Shown piece by piece: positions 47,726 through 58,442 of a DNA stretch of 64,000 bases (positions within the stretch are counted from its first letter, which is position 1; the number at the start of each line of letters is the position of its first letter). A program made the position numbers and the translations under genes. A model generated the notes under the pieces. It was not told the DNA's origin. It saw only the letters and a list, made by a program, of their open reading frames with translations, and did not search any database. The stretch is from Hordeum vulgare subsp. vulgare (taxonomy: Eukaryota > Streptophyta > Magnoliopsida > Poales > Poaceae). Where the stretch lies: positions 168,002,689-168,066,688 of the forward strand of contig NC_058523.1 in NCBI RefSeq assembly GCF_904849725.1. The letters run 5' to 3'.

Positions 47726-48403
47726 TTACTTCCTATGCATAGGAATTTTATAGGAAAACAAAATTTCAAGACAACCAATAGTTACCATATGCAAGGAAGA
47801 AGAAAGAGACAATAGGGATCTCAACATAACGAGAGGTGATTTAGTGATATGAAAATTTCTACAACCATATTTTCCTCTCTCATAATAATTACATGTGGGA
47901 TCATATTCAATTTCAACAATATAACTATCAAATATGGTATTCTTTTCATGATCCACATGCATGCAAAGTTGACGCTCTTCAAAAATAGTGGGATTATCAT
48001 CAACTAAAGTCGTGACTTCTCCAAACCCACTTTCAATATTATTGAAAATATCATATTCATCATGAGGCTTAAACAAATTTTCAAGATCATAAGAAAAATC
48101 ATCGCCCCAATTACGATCATTGCAACAAGTAGTGGACATAGAAAAACTAGCATCCCCAAGCTTAGGGTTTTGCATATTTTTAGCATGATTGACATTAATA
48201 GAATTCATAGTGAAACCATTGCAATCATGCTTTTCATTCAAGGAGCCCTCGTGAATCACTTCATATATTTCTTCTTCACAATTTTCATATTTACGCATCT
48301 CAAGAAAAACTTCATAAAGATAATCTAGTGCACAAAACTCACTAGCAATTGGTTCAACATAATTGGATCTCTTAAAGAGATTATCAAGTGGGTGAGGATC
48401 CAT
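47726..48403 (-). CDS. C orphan frame: intact copy of the A/C/D protein, function unknown
   Basis: 225 codons from a true ATG (48403) to a stop at 47726, the only long frame of the element. It lies about 210 bases inside the primer site, the normal place of gag. Features: acidic and asparagine-rich; SLNEKHDC near residue 53; PKLGDASF near residue 80, encoded over a polypurine-like string; SGFGEVTTLVDDNPTIF near 123-139; VDHEKNTIFDSYIVEIEYD near 149; then NYYERGKYGCRNFH and a more hydrophobic end with KIPMHRK. No zinc knuckle, protease, RT or signal peptide seen. Copies in A and D keep the same blocks in order. This suggests a real protein or an RNA-level constraint. Confidence 0.75.
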   Translation of the reverse strand: MDPHPLDNLFKRSNYVEPIASEFCALDYLYEVFLEMRKYENCEEEIYEVIHEGSLNEKHDCNGFTMNSINVNHAKNMQNPKLGDASFSMSTTCCNDRNWGDDFSYDLENLFKPHDEYDIFNNIESGFGEVTTLVDDNPTIFEERQLCMHVDHEKNTIFDSYIVEIEYDPTCNYYERGKYGCRNFHITKSPLVMLRSLLSLSSSLHMVTIGCLEILFSYKIPMHRK

Positions 48404-48614
48404 ATCAATAGATACTTAGCAAGCAAAGATGAAAGCATATTGAAGGCACATAGCACACAAGCAAAGGAAAGGCAAACGAAAAAGGCAAATATTTTTGTAA
48501 ATTTTTTTTTTCTTCAGAAGTGGGGGTGAGGAAAACGAGAGGCAAAAGGAAAATAATGTAGATGTAAGAGATGAGTTTGCGATAGGTACTTGGTAGATAT
48601 GCTTCACTTGAATA

Positions 48615-48635
48615 CTCCCCAGCAACGGCGCTAGA
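48615..48635 (-). other. C primer binding site (tRNA-Asp type)
   Basis: In sense it reads TCTAGCGCCGTTGCTGGGGAG, two changes from the F site, 9 bases inside the LTR end at 48645. Confidence 0.82.
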
Positions 48636-48644
48636 AATTCTTCT

Positions 48645-50162
48645 TGCTACCTCTTGAGCTTGCGTTGGTTTTTCCCTAGAAGAGGAAAGGGTGATGCAGC
48701 ACAGTAGCAATAAGTATTTCCCTTAGTTTGAGAACCAAGGTATTAATCCAGTAGGAGTATCAAGATGAGGCACCAATGTACCTGCGCAAAAACAAACAAA
48801 CTTGCACCCAACGCTATAAAGGGGTTGTCAATCCCTTCATGACTATTTGCAAGGTGAGTCTGATGGTGAAAAGTGCAACAAAGTAATTTTGTAGATCTGA
48901 AAATATGATGTGAAGTAGACCCGAGGGCCATAGTGTTCACTAGAGGCTTCTCTCATGATAGCAAGTATTATGGTGGGTGAACGAATTACCGTCGAGCAAT
49001 TGATAGAATCGCGCAAAGTCATGATGATATCCAAGGCAATGATCATACATATAGTCATCACGTCCGAGACAAGTAGACCGATACTTTCTGCATCTACTAC
49101 TATTACTCCACACATCGACCGCTATCCAGCATGCATCTAGTGTATTGAGTTCATGACGAACAAAGTAACGCCTTAAGCAAGATGACATGATGTAGAGGGA
49201 TAAATTCATGCAATATGATATAAACCCCATACTTTTACCCTTGATGGCAACAACATGATGCGTGCCTCGCTACCCCTTCTGTCACTAGGTGAGGACACCA
49301 CACGGCATGAACCCAAAACCAAGCACGTCTCCCATTGCAAGAATTATAGATCAAGTTGGCCAAACGAAACTCATAACTCGAGGAGAATTACAAGGATACG
49401 AAATCATGCATATAAGAGATCTGAGGAGACTCAAATAATATTCATAGATAATCTGATCATAAATCCACAATTCATCGGATCTCGACAAACACACCGCAAA
49501 AGAAAGTTACATTGGATAGATCTCCATGAAGATCATGGAGAAGTTTGTATTGAAGATCCAAGAGAGAGAAGAAGCCATCTAGCTACTAGCTATGGACCCG
49601 AAGGTCTGTGGTGAACTACTCACGCATCATCGGAGAGGCAATGGTGTTGACGAAGAAGCCCTCCGTGTCCGAATCCCCCTCCGACAGGGCACCAGAACGA
49701 TCCCCGGATGGGATCTTACGGAGATAGAACCTTGCAGCGGCGGAAAAGTATTTTCGTGGCTCTCCCTGATGGTTTTGGATTTTTAGAGAATTTATAGGCG
49801 AAAGAGGTAGGGCAAAAGAGCCACGTGGGGCCCACAAGCCTGCATGGCGCGCCCCCCCAGGCCGCGGGTAGGAGGCTGGTGACCTCCCCCAAGGTCTCCT
49901 GCCTTGGTTCTCAAGTCCCCTGCGTATCTTCTGTTCTGGAAAAAATCATCCCCCGGGTTTTATTCCGTTTGGACTCCGTTTAATATTCTTCTGTGGAAAA
50001 GGTCAAAAACACGAAAAAACAGAAACTGGCACTTGGCACTGATTTAATAGGTTAGTCCCAAAAAAGATATAAAATAGCATATTCATGCATACAAAACATC
50101 CAAAGTTGGCAAGATAATAGCATGGAACCATCAAAAATTATAGATACGTTGGAGAAGTATCA
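48645..50162 (-). repeat. C 5' LTR
   Basis: 1,518 bp. It keeps the about 180-base block (49247-49428) missing from the 3' LTR. The plus-strand end ggagaagtatca has one change from the usual ggagacgtatca. Confidence 0.9.
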
Positions 50163-51540
50163 TCATGTTACTCAGATCATTTGTGAATAGATGTTAGGCG
50201 GGTGGATTCCTGGGTGGATGTGTCGTTGACTTAATTAAAATGATAATGGATTTGGGTATTTGATCTAGGTTGGTCGGAAGGCCTTATTACGCACTAACCG
50301 TCTGCGTGGGAAGAATTAAGGGTACTCGACGTCGTGGTATCAGTCAAAGCTTTTCAGACGTGAGCAATGGAGCAGCGCGCGCCCGAGTGGTCCCGAGATG
50401 CATCGCGCTTGTATTAAGGGGTGCTAGGACTGACATCGGCTACCCATGCATCATGTAGGAGCGCAGAGGGCAAGTGAGCCCACGAACCCTTTGTGCTTAG
50501 CAGTTAGGCTGGTGGGCTGGCCTCTTTGTTGAGCTTAGGTGGGCCTGCGACGTGTTGATATTCCGAGGCCGGGCATGACCCATAAAAGTGTGTCCGACCA
50601 GAGTGTTATGAGCATGACGGGGAATATGTTGTGCACCCATGCAAGGAAGAAATGAACTATTCGGATAGCCATGTCCACGGTTACAGGACGACTTGGAGTT
50701 GTGCCCTGATCTTATACAACTACAATTGTTACTTAACTAGAATTAGTTGCCCCGGGATTACTTCCTCACTGGGAGTCCACGGAGGATCTCCGGGCGTGAC
50801 CTCATATTCATATTGCTGCAATAATATGACTATTATTTGTGTTTCATGTTCTACTCTCATCTCTTGCTGCAAGACCCGTGAAGATGCTAGTCTTCGGTAG
50901 GACTAGCCTTTTTCCCTCTTTCTCGCATTGCTGCAGTCATTCCACATATAAATCCCTCCTTTGATATTGTTGCATACTTAGTATAGTTCTGATATAAGTC
51001 TTGCGAGTACTTTGGATGAGTACTCACCGTTGCTTTGCTCCCCCTTTGTCCCCTTGATCCGTTGATGTGACCAAATGTTGGAGCCCAAGAGGTGGAGTAT
51101 CCCGCCGACAACGACTGCTATCCCGACGGAGCTTGTTGCTGCGTGGAGGCCGCTGAAGACAAGGAGTAGTTAGGAGGTTACCAGGCAGGAGACCTTGCCT
51201 CGTTCGATCGTGTATCTTTTGTTCTAGCCTTCTCTAAGGCACCCCATGTTTAATGTCTGTACTCAGATATTGTTGCTTCCGCTCACTCGTGTGTGTATCG
51301 ATCTTTTGTATTCTAGCCCTCGAGGCCCCTGGTTTGTAATATGAAGCTTGTTAATTTTAGTTGTGTCTAGAGTTGTGTTGTGATATCTTCCCGTGAGTCC
51401 TTGAGTTTGATCGTACGCTCTTGCGTGTATGATTAAATCGAGGACGTCACAACTCTCCCCTCTCGTAGATGATCATCACCATGGATAGGTCTTGCGTGTG
51501 TGTAGGAAATTTTTTGTTTCCCACGCAACGTTCCCCAACA

Positions 51541-51755
51541 TACATTCTCTTCCTTGTCCAACTTCAAATATTTGATAAATGTTGAAAATAATTAATGCAT
51601 AATCACAATCATAAATATGTCCAAGATAATATATTTATATGTGAAAGTTCTCTTTCTTATACTAATCATTCAAGAATTTCTTGTATGACTAATATTGTAG
51701 TTGCCAAACTTCAATAGATTTTAATTTTTGAGCCAAATGTGAAACTACTAATAAG
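51541..51755 (-). other. D noncoding 3' internal region, part 2
   Basis: About 215 bases of D between solo LTRs G and I. The ttccttgtccaac block continues the part that stops at 16299. No gene. Confidence 0.65.
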
Positions 51756-53534
51756 TGTTGTGGAACTTCGCATGGGCAACAAAAATTTCCTACACTCACA
51801 AAGATCAAGCTATGGAGATCAATAGCTCCAAGAGGGGGACTGTATCTACATACCCTTGTAGATCGCTAAGCGGGAGCGTTAAGAAACGCGGTTGATGTAG
51901 TCCAACGTCTTCGCGATCCAATCACGATCTGTCCCACGATCCAACCATGAACATTGCGATCAAGTGACGAATGGACGACACCTCTGCGTTCAACACACGT
52001 ACGGCTCAATGATGCCTTCACCTCCTCGATCCAGCGAGCGATGGTGAGGAAGTAGCTTTAGTTCTCGGGTAGCACGCCAGCGTGGTGGCGGTGGTGGTGG
52101 AGCTGTCCCGGCAGGGCTTCGCCAAGCGGTGCCGGAACAGAATGAGAGAGAGGAACTACGAGAGAGAGAGAGAGAGAGAGGAGGGAAGCATCGTGGTTGT
52201 TTTCAGGTGCAGCTGCCCTCCCTCTCCTCTAGTATATATAGGAGGGAGAGAGGATGGGTGGCACCCTATGGTTTCCCCCTACGGTGGGGCAGCAACCACC
52301 TAGGTGGCTTGGCCACTAAACTAGGTCGGGTGGCGGCCACATCTGGGCCAGCCCACCTCCATGGCCGCATGGGGCTTAGGTGGGAGGGGTGGACAGCCTA
52401 GCAGGGACTGGTGCGCCACCTCTCATAGGCCATGGGGCCCTCCGAGACAGGTGGAACCTCTCCGTGGACCCCCGAAACTCTTCCATAACCTCCGTCACAA
52501 AACTGGTAATCATCCAAAACTCTTCTGGAACTCGAATACAAACTTCCCATATATCAATATTTACCCGTGGACCATTCCAAAGCTCATCATCATGTCTGGG
52601 ATCTCATCCGGGAATCCGAACAATCTTCGATCACCAACACAATAACTCAACTGTACTAGATCATCACCGAACATTGAGTGTGCAACCCTTGTGGGTTTGA
52701 GAACTATGCAGACATTACTGAGACACATCTATGGTCAATAACGAACAGCGGGACCTGGCTGCCCATATTGGTTCCTACATATTCTATGAAGATCTTTATC
52801 GGTCGAACCACGAGGTCAATGATTCATCTACTCCTGTATGCAGTTCCCTTTATCCATCGGTATGTTACTTTCCTGAGATTTGATCAACTGTATCTCCATA
52901 CCTAATTCAATATCATTACTGGCAATATCTTTACTCGTTCCGTAATACAAGATCCTGTGACTAACTCCTTAGTCACATTGATTGAAAGCTTATTGTGATG
53001 TTGTATTACCGAGTGGGCCCCAAGATATCTCTTTGTCATACGGAGTGACAAATCCCAGTCCTTATCCATGCCAACTCAACAGACACCCTCGGAGATACAT
53101 GTAGAGCATCTTTATAATCAACCAGTTACATTGTGATGTGTGATACGCACAAGGAATTCCTCCGGTGTCAGGGAGTTGCATGATCTCATGGTCATAGGAA
53201 CAAATACATTGATATGGAGAAAGCAATAGCAGTAAACTTGATACGATCAAACGCTATGCTTACAGTTTGGGTCTTGTCCATCACATCATTCTCCTAATGA
53301 TGTGATCCCGTTATCAAACGAAAACTCATGTCTATGGCCAGGAAACCTTAACCATCTTTGATCAACGAGCTAGTCCAGTAGAGGCTTACTAGGGACACTT
53401 TGTTGTCTATGTATCCACACATGTATTTGAGTTTCCAATCAATACAATTATAGCATGGATAATAAACGATTATCATGAACTAGGAAATATAATAATAACC
53501 ACTTTATTATTTCTTCTAGGGCATATTTCCTACA
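51756..53534 (-). mobile_element. I: Angela/BARE-type Copia solo LTR
   Basis: 1,779 bp, sense start TGTAGGAAATATGCCC (53534) and plus-strand start tgttgtggaac, flanked by a perfect target duplication ataag (51751-51755 and 53535-53539). It matches G over most of its length in the opposite orientation, for example the gtgttgtcacttgata-like and tctcggggcccactcggtaata-like blocks. TATA box TATATATA at 52233-52240. An (AG)n run lies at 52161-52182. No internal domain, so a solo LTR. Confidence 0.9.
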
Positions 53535-55332
53535 ATAAGCATATAGCAGATTGATAATTTCATATTTATGATATTCAATTCATTCACAATAAACTCTTTG
53601 GATATAAGTGAAGCATAAGAGTAAACATCAAACTACTCTCAAAAGATATATGTAGAGAACAATTAGTAATCAAATAATTAGTTAGCTATGTGAGGACTCT
53701 CTCTCAATAAATAATTCCATATGTGAGATTTATTTCAAAATAACAAATAAAAAATTACACTCCAAGAATAACACATATCATGTGAATGAATAAAAACTCA
53801 CGCTCAACATAGGCTAAGCGATATTTGTTAACGAAGAGAGGTGGGATGCGTAGCATCCCCAAGCTTAGCTGCTTGATACTTCTTATAATATTTACTTGGG
53901 GTGCCTTGGGCATCCCCAAGGTTGAGCTTTTGTATCTTGTTCAATCCTCTGATATCCCGGTTTTACCCAAATCTCAAAAAGTTTATCCACACAAAACTTG
54001 AAAAGAACTCGTGTTATAGGTTAGTACACATAAGACCAAACCAACACTTCATGTACTGCCAAGAGAAGTTGCATAATATATTTCAAACATTACGTACTGT
54101 ATACTACCATTTCCATAATTTATATCTACAAATATAAGCAATGAAAACTCTAGGATAAGTAACAAAACTACAACAACAATTTGTCCAAACAGAATAGTGT
54201 GTAGCAATCTATTTAAACAGTGTACTTCTATAACTCCAAAAATTCTAAAAATTTAGGACATGCTAAATAATTTGTATGCACCACTGTGTAAATATCTCAG
54301 AAAATTTCCACGTTCCAATAAAAGTTTTTGTTTTGTACTACACACATCACACATGCAATTCAAGCATTCTAAAGGCAATTATTGGAACTTTTTATTCAAA
54401 AACAAGATTATAAATAACATCTTCGATAATGTTGCTCCAAATAAAACACATATCATGAGACAAATAAAAATATTTCTCCAGCAAAAAATGACACTCCAAG
54501 AACAACACATATCATCTGACGAATAAAAATATTGCTTCAAGTAAGATATATCGATAATGTTAGAGACGAAAGAGGGGATGTCTTTCGGGGCATCCCCAAG
54601 ATTAGACGCTTGACTCTTCCTTGGATATTATCTTGGGGATTACTTTGGCATCCCCAAGCTTAGGTTCTTTCTACTCCTTATTCACCTCATATCGGTATCT
54701 CACCCAAAACTTCAAAACTTCAATCACACAAAACTTAACGGAACTTCATGAGATGGGTTAGTGTAATAAAGATAGATCATTCACTTAAGTACTATCAAGA
54801 CAAGATTCATAATTGTTCTCACATAATACCAACTATATTCTATCATTCCCATAATTTATATCACTAAAAATTGAGCTATGGAACACTAAAATAAGCAAAC
54901 TATGCATGCAAAACATAATCTATGAAAAATAGAACACTGTGTGAAGATCTGAATGAACACCATACTTCCCTTATTCTAAATATTCTGAAAAATTAGGAAA
55001 ATTCATATAATTTACATACAAAACTGTGTAATAATTTCGAATTGTCTAACGCTCAAGTAAAATCAGAGAAAGTCTCCACTAGATGTAAAAGTTTATGTTT
55101 TTGCACATAATCAAACAAACAAGTATCCACACTATCCCAGAGGAATTACATGGCACTTTGTTGAAACAAAAGACACAAAACATGATTAATACAATATCTT
55201 AATCATGTTAATACACAAAAACAGAAAAGATAAGTATTGGTTTCTCTCGCAACAAGCGCTTTTCTTTAATGCCTTTTAGCTAGGCATGATGATTTCAATG
55301 ATGCTCGTACATAAGGAACTTATTGAAACATG
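53535..55332 (-). other. D noncoding 3' internal region, part 3
   Basis: 1.8 kb with no supported gene. It contains gatataagtgaagc (53601-53614), and polypurine-like strings agcatccccaagcttag (53851), ggcatccccaaggtt (53909), ggcatccccaagatt (54590) and ggcatccccaagcttagg (54649). AT-rich elsewhere. Confidence 0.65.
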
Positions 55333-56290
55333 CTAGAGATCATCATCATGAATCTCATAGAAAGCACATTTAAGTCTAAACCACTTCCTATGGATGGGGA
55401 TTTTGCAAGAAAACAATTTATTGTAGCAAGAATCAACTTGCATAGGAAGGCAAAACAAGCATGACTTCAAAACATTGAACATGAGGAAACTTGATATTAC
55501 TGAAACACCTACAAGCATATGTTCCTCCATCATAATAATTTTTAGTATCATCATGAAGGAATTCAATAATATAACTATCAAATAAAGCATTCTTTTCATG
55601 ATCCACAAGCATACAATTTTTATTACTCTCCACATAAGGAAAATCCTTTTCATTCATAGTGGTGGGAGAAAACTGAACAAAATAACTATCATGAGATAGT
55701 TGATTGATATAATCCAAATGAAAATTGAAATCATGATGAAAAGTTTCATGTTTATAAATATTATTCTATAGCATACACGTCATCACAATAATTATCATAG
55801 ATAGCAACTTTGATGTCATAGTCAATTGAAACCTCTTCAAAAATAGTACACTCATCACTAAATAAAGTCATGACCTCTCAAAATCCACTTTTATCATTAT
55901 GAAAAGATTCAAAACTCTCCAAAATAGTGGGCTCATTAATACCTAGAGTTGCCACGCTTCAAAACCCAATTTCATCGATATAATCGTCATAAAAAGGAGG
56001 CGTTCTTTCATCATAATAAATTTTCTTATCAAAACTTTGGGGACTAAAAATATCATCTTCATCAAATATAGCATCCCCAAGCTTGTGGCTTGTCATATCA
56101 TTAGCATCATGGATATTCAAGGAACTCATACTAACAATATTTCTGTAAGGCTCATCATTCAAGGAATTCACATTAAGCATTTTTATAAATTCTTCCTCTA
56201 ACAATTAAGCACAATTTTTTGAACCATCATTTTCAGGAAAGAAATTATAAAGACAAAGCAAATGAGGCAACCTAAATTGCATTTTTTGTA
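55333..56290 (-). pseudogene. D orphan frame (copy of the A/C/D protein), broken
   Basis: In sense the pieces read LYNFFPENDGSKNCA, LNDEPYRNIVSMSSLNIHDA with HKLGDAIF (frame 56204-55959), then after several stops YINQLSHDSYFVQF, LVDHEKNALFDSYIIEFLHD and NYYDGGTYACRCF (frame 55717-55433). It ends SCKIPIHRKWFRLK (about 55380). Block order is the same as in the intact C frame, with a different and longer middle part. At least three frame changes and several stops make it dead. The best-kept block is DHEKN-FDSYI, as in C. Confidence 0.72.
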
Positions 56291-56377
56291 GTTTTCTTTT
56301 ATAAAACCAAAATAGTGAAAAACAATAAGCTAAAATATTTAACTGCAAGATCAAAAGATATACCTTCAAGCAGTCAC

Positions 56378-56398
56378 ATCCCCGGCAATGGCGAGAGA
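56378..56398 (-). other. D primer binding site (tRNA-Asp type)
   Basis: In sense it reads TCTCTCGCCATTGCCGGGGAT, close to the F site, 9 bases inside the LTR end at 56407. Confidence 0.75.
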
Positions 56399-56406
56399 AA
56401 AGAGCT

Positions 56407-57941
56407 TGATATCTACTATGCAACTTTTTAATTGTAGACGTTGTTGGGCCTCCAATTGCAGAGTTTTGTAGGACATCAGCAAATTTCCCTCAAGTGGATG
56501 ACCTAAGGTTTTTCAATCTATGGGAGGTGTAAGAACAATATGGTCTCTCTCAAACAACCGTGCAATCAAATACAAGAAATCTCTTGTGTCCCCAACACAC
56601 CCAATACAATGGAAAATCATATACGTGTACTAGTTCGGCAAGGAGATGGTGATACAAGTGTAGTATGGATAGTACATATAGGTTTTTGTAATCAAAAAAT
56701 ATAAAAACAGAAAGGTAGCAAGTGTAAAACAGCAAGCAAAATGTTCTATAAATGCTTGGAAACAAGGCCTAGGGTTCATACTTTCACTAGTGCAATACCT
56801 CAAAAATGCCAACATACAACGTGCAACAAATAATCACTAATAAGTTCCTATTAGCGGAGAGCATAAGAAGAAATTGTTGTAGGCCGCAAACCACGTCAAA
56901 GTTATTCTTTTCGATCAATCTTTTGAGCTATTCCTATAACTGTCACAAACAGACCTAGAGTTCGTACTAGAATAACACCGATGATACATATCAATCAACT
57001 CTAATGTCACCTACATACTCCAGTGTCGCGTCAACTATCTGTGGGTTAATTATACGACATGCATAAAACAATTTCACGTTCATCATATTCAATTTAACAC
57101 AGAGAACTTCAAAGAGTACCCCAAGATTTATACTAAAGAATGTAGTATGAAAACATGCAATCAACCCCTATGCATAGATTGCCAAGGTCACCGGAATCTG
57201 CAAGTTGATGCCATAACATATATCAAGTGAATCAATAGAATACCGCAATGTCACTACGAGTATACGCATGCAACACATACATCAAGTGTTCTCAAATGCA
57301 ATATTCAATCACACCACAATAGAAACGGAAGAACACCATATGATCTGAAGATTCAATTCATCACACCAAGATAGAAAGGGAAGAACACCATATGATCTAA
57401 GTATATTAACAAAGCCCGCGCTGCACCAAGATCATGCCATCTCAAAAACATGAGAGAGAGAGACTGGACACATAGCTATTGGTACATACCCTCAGCCCCG
57501 AGGGTGAACTACACCCTCCTCCTCACGTCCTCCGTTGGGATGATGAAGATTTCCACCTCAGATGATTTCCCCTCTACGGCAGGGTATTGGAAAGGCTCCA
57601 GATGGGTTTTTTGCTGATATAGAGAGTTCGACGGTGGAGCGGAGGTTCTCTATTTATTTCTCAGAATATTTCATCGACAGGTGGCTCCCCACTGGTGGTT
57701 CTTTGCTCCAATATTGCTCATATGTTCTAGAAAAAATCATCAAAAAGTTTCAGGTGATTCCGCGAACTTTCATTTTTGGCATAAAAAACAACACCACAGT
57801 AATTCTGCTGAAAACGTCGTAAGTCCGGGTTAGTTCTATATAAATCACATGAAGTGCATCAGAACCATACAAAAGTATTGTAAACATAGGTGAATATGGC
57901 ATGAATAATTCATAAATGTTCGATACGTTGGAGACGTATCA
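56407..57941 (-). repeat. D 5' LTR
   Basis: 1,535 bp, plus-strand ends tgatatctac and gacgtatca. It has lost roughly 110 bases near 57665 that hold the inverted repeat and TATA-like box in the partner LTR, so its promoter is probably gone. Confidence 0.85.
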
Positions 57942-58437
57942 ACAGGAGTCGGCCTATTTGCTTATGGACGTCATGCCTATATACACATGATGATTTGCCG
58001 TCAAAATCGCATAAGTATCCGTTGTTTTGCTAATTGCCCAAGAGTAATTTGTTTACCCACCATATGTTGCTTCCATAAGATATGCCACTATAGAACACTA
58101 TGGCCCCCGGTCTATTCACTTATATATTCGGAAAACTTATAACTTCCTCACCATTATTATTTGTCTTTTATTTTAATTTGCAATTCACAATTCTCTAAAA
58201 TTAGCAGCACACCTCATTTGCTTGCAAATAACAAGATCAAGGGGATTGACAAACCTCTTGCCCACGTTTGGTGCAAGTGGTTTGCTCTTTTGTGTGCAGC
58301 CGCTAAAGGCGGTTGAGGATTGATATTCCTATTGGTTTGATAAACCTTGGTTTCATAAGTGAGATAAATAATTACCTGTATTGTGCTAGAATTACTTGTT
58401 CCTCTCCATGGAATCCCAACGTAGATCATAAGTATCA
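57942..58437 (+). repeat. A 3' LTR, right part
   Basis: Resumes the A LTR (matching 8757-9250, for example tgtttacccaccatatgttgctt) and ends ...ataagtatca at 58437, next to target duplication gcggt. Confidence 0.82.
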
Positions 58438-58442
58438 GCGGT

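Larger units (their letters stand above)
43527..50162 (-). mobile_element. C: non-autonomous Athila-like LTR retrotransposon with intact orphan frame
   Basis: LTRs at 43527-44857 and 48645-50162 (minus orientation) and flanks ccatg (43522-43526) and tcatg (50163-50167), a target duplication with one change. The empty site is visible in the other E LTR. The internal domain, 3.79 kb, holds a tRNA-Asp-type primer site, one intact 225-codon frame, 2.8 kb of noncoding DNA, a stem-loop and a polypurine tract. No gag, protease, RT or integrase. As one of the innermost insertions it should be among the youngest, consistent with the intact frame and close LTRs. Confidence 0.9.
28084..51451 (+). mobile_element. 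E: long-LTR Gypsy derivative (LARD-type, Sukkula/Erika-like)
   Basis: Termini TGTGACATCC and GGACGTCACA are inverted repeats, flanked by a perfect target duplication actct (28079-28083 and 51452-51456) inside G. LTRs (28084-35953 and 40619-51451) are about 4.27 and 4.19 kb once inserts H and C are removed. The internal domain is only 4.67 kb, with a tRNA-Met primer site at one end and a polypurine tract at the other. Only the integrase C-terminus is recognisable. LTRs near 4.5 kb around a short, mostly noncoding interior are the definition of the barley LARD (Sukkula) group. Movement would need proteins from a full Tekay/Del-clade relative. Confidence 0.85.
40619..51451 (+). repeat. E 3' LTR, split by C
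   Basis: Parts 40619-43526 and 50168-51451 match the left LTR. TATA box at 41136-41142, C-rich stretch to 41936, TATG-rich stretch near 42020-42110, GAGGGTGAT repeats near 43299-43480. C is inserted at cttgaccatg (43526), where the left LTR has the uninterrupted site near 31055. Confidence 0.87.
16300..51540 (+). mobile_element. G: Angela/BARE-type Copia solo LTR carrying two insertions
   Basis: Three pieces, 16300-17565, 27637-28083 and 51457-51540, join into about 1.8 kb that starts TGTTGGAAATATGCCC and ends CGTTCCCCAACA, the known termini of the Angela/WIS/BARE-1 Copia LTR. No primer site, polyprotein or second LTR exists, and D resumes on both sides, so it is a solo LTR left by LTR-LTR recombination. 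The flanks tatat (16295-16299) and tacat (51541-51545) are a target duplication with one change. Its TATA box is TATATATA at 27662-27669. B landed about 95 bases upstream of that box and E near the LTR end. Short frames at 17210-17584 on both strands come from its GC-rich part. Confidence 0.88.
13504..57941 (-). mobile_element. D: non-autonomous Athila-like LTR retrotransposon inside A
   Basis: LTRs at 13504-15074 and 56407-57941 (minus orientation, starting TGATACGTCTCC) enclose an internal domain with primer site, orphan frame remains, noncoding 3' part, stem-loop and polypurine tract. The flanks gcatg (13499-13503) and acagg (57942-57946) are a doubtful, two-mismatch target duplication, but the A LTR continues across the gap. 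Solo LTRs G and I lie inside it. Its noncoding 3' part near 15350-15480 resembles that of B near 19370-19480 (both hold catactcaat and agaaagatagggg), a link to an element with full pol. D is older than everything nested in it, and its LTRs differ visibly from each other. Confidence 0.85.
7671..58437 (+). mobile_element. A: non-autonomous Athila-like LTR retrotransposon (host of the nest)
   Basis: LTRs at 7671-9250 and at 12939-13503 joined to 57942-58437 share long matching blocks. The internal domain (9251-12938) has a degraded tRNA-Asp-type primer site, one degenerate orphan frame and a long noncoding 3' part ending in a stem-loop and polypurine tract. The flanks gtggt (7666-7670) and gcggt (58438-58442) fit a target duplication with one change. 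No gag, protease or RT was found. Its own length without inserts is about 6.3 kb. The right LTR was later split by D and everything inside D. Similarity to C and D is clear in LTR blocks, the frame and the 3' end. Confidence 0.85.

Noticed and set aside
16300..53534. G and I as two LTRs of one full Copia element
   Set aside because: They are in opposite orientation, each has its own target duplication, and D sequence lies between them.
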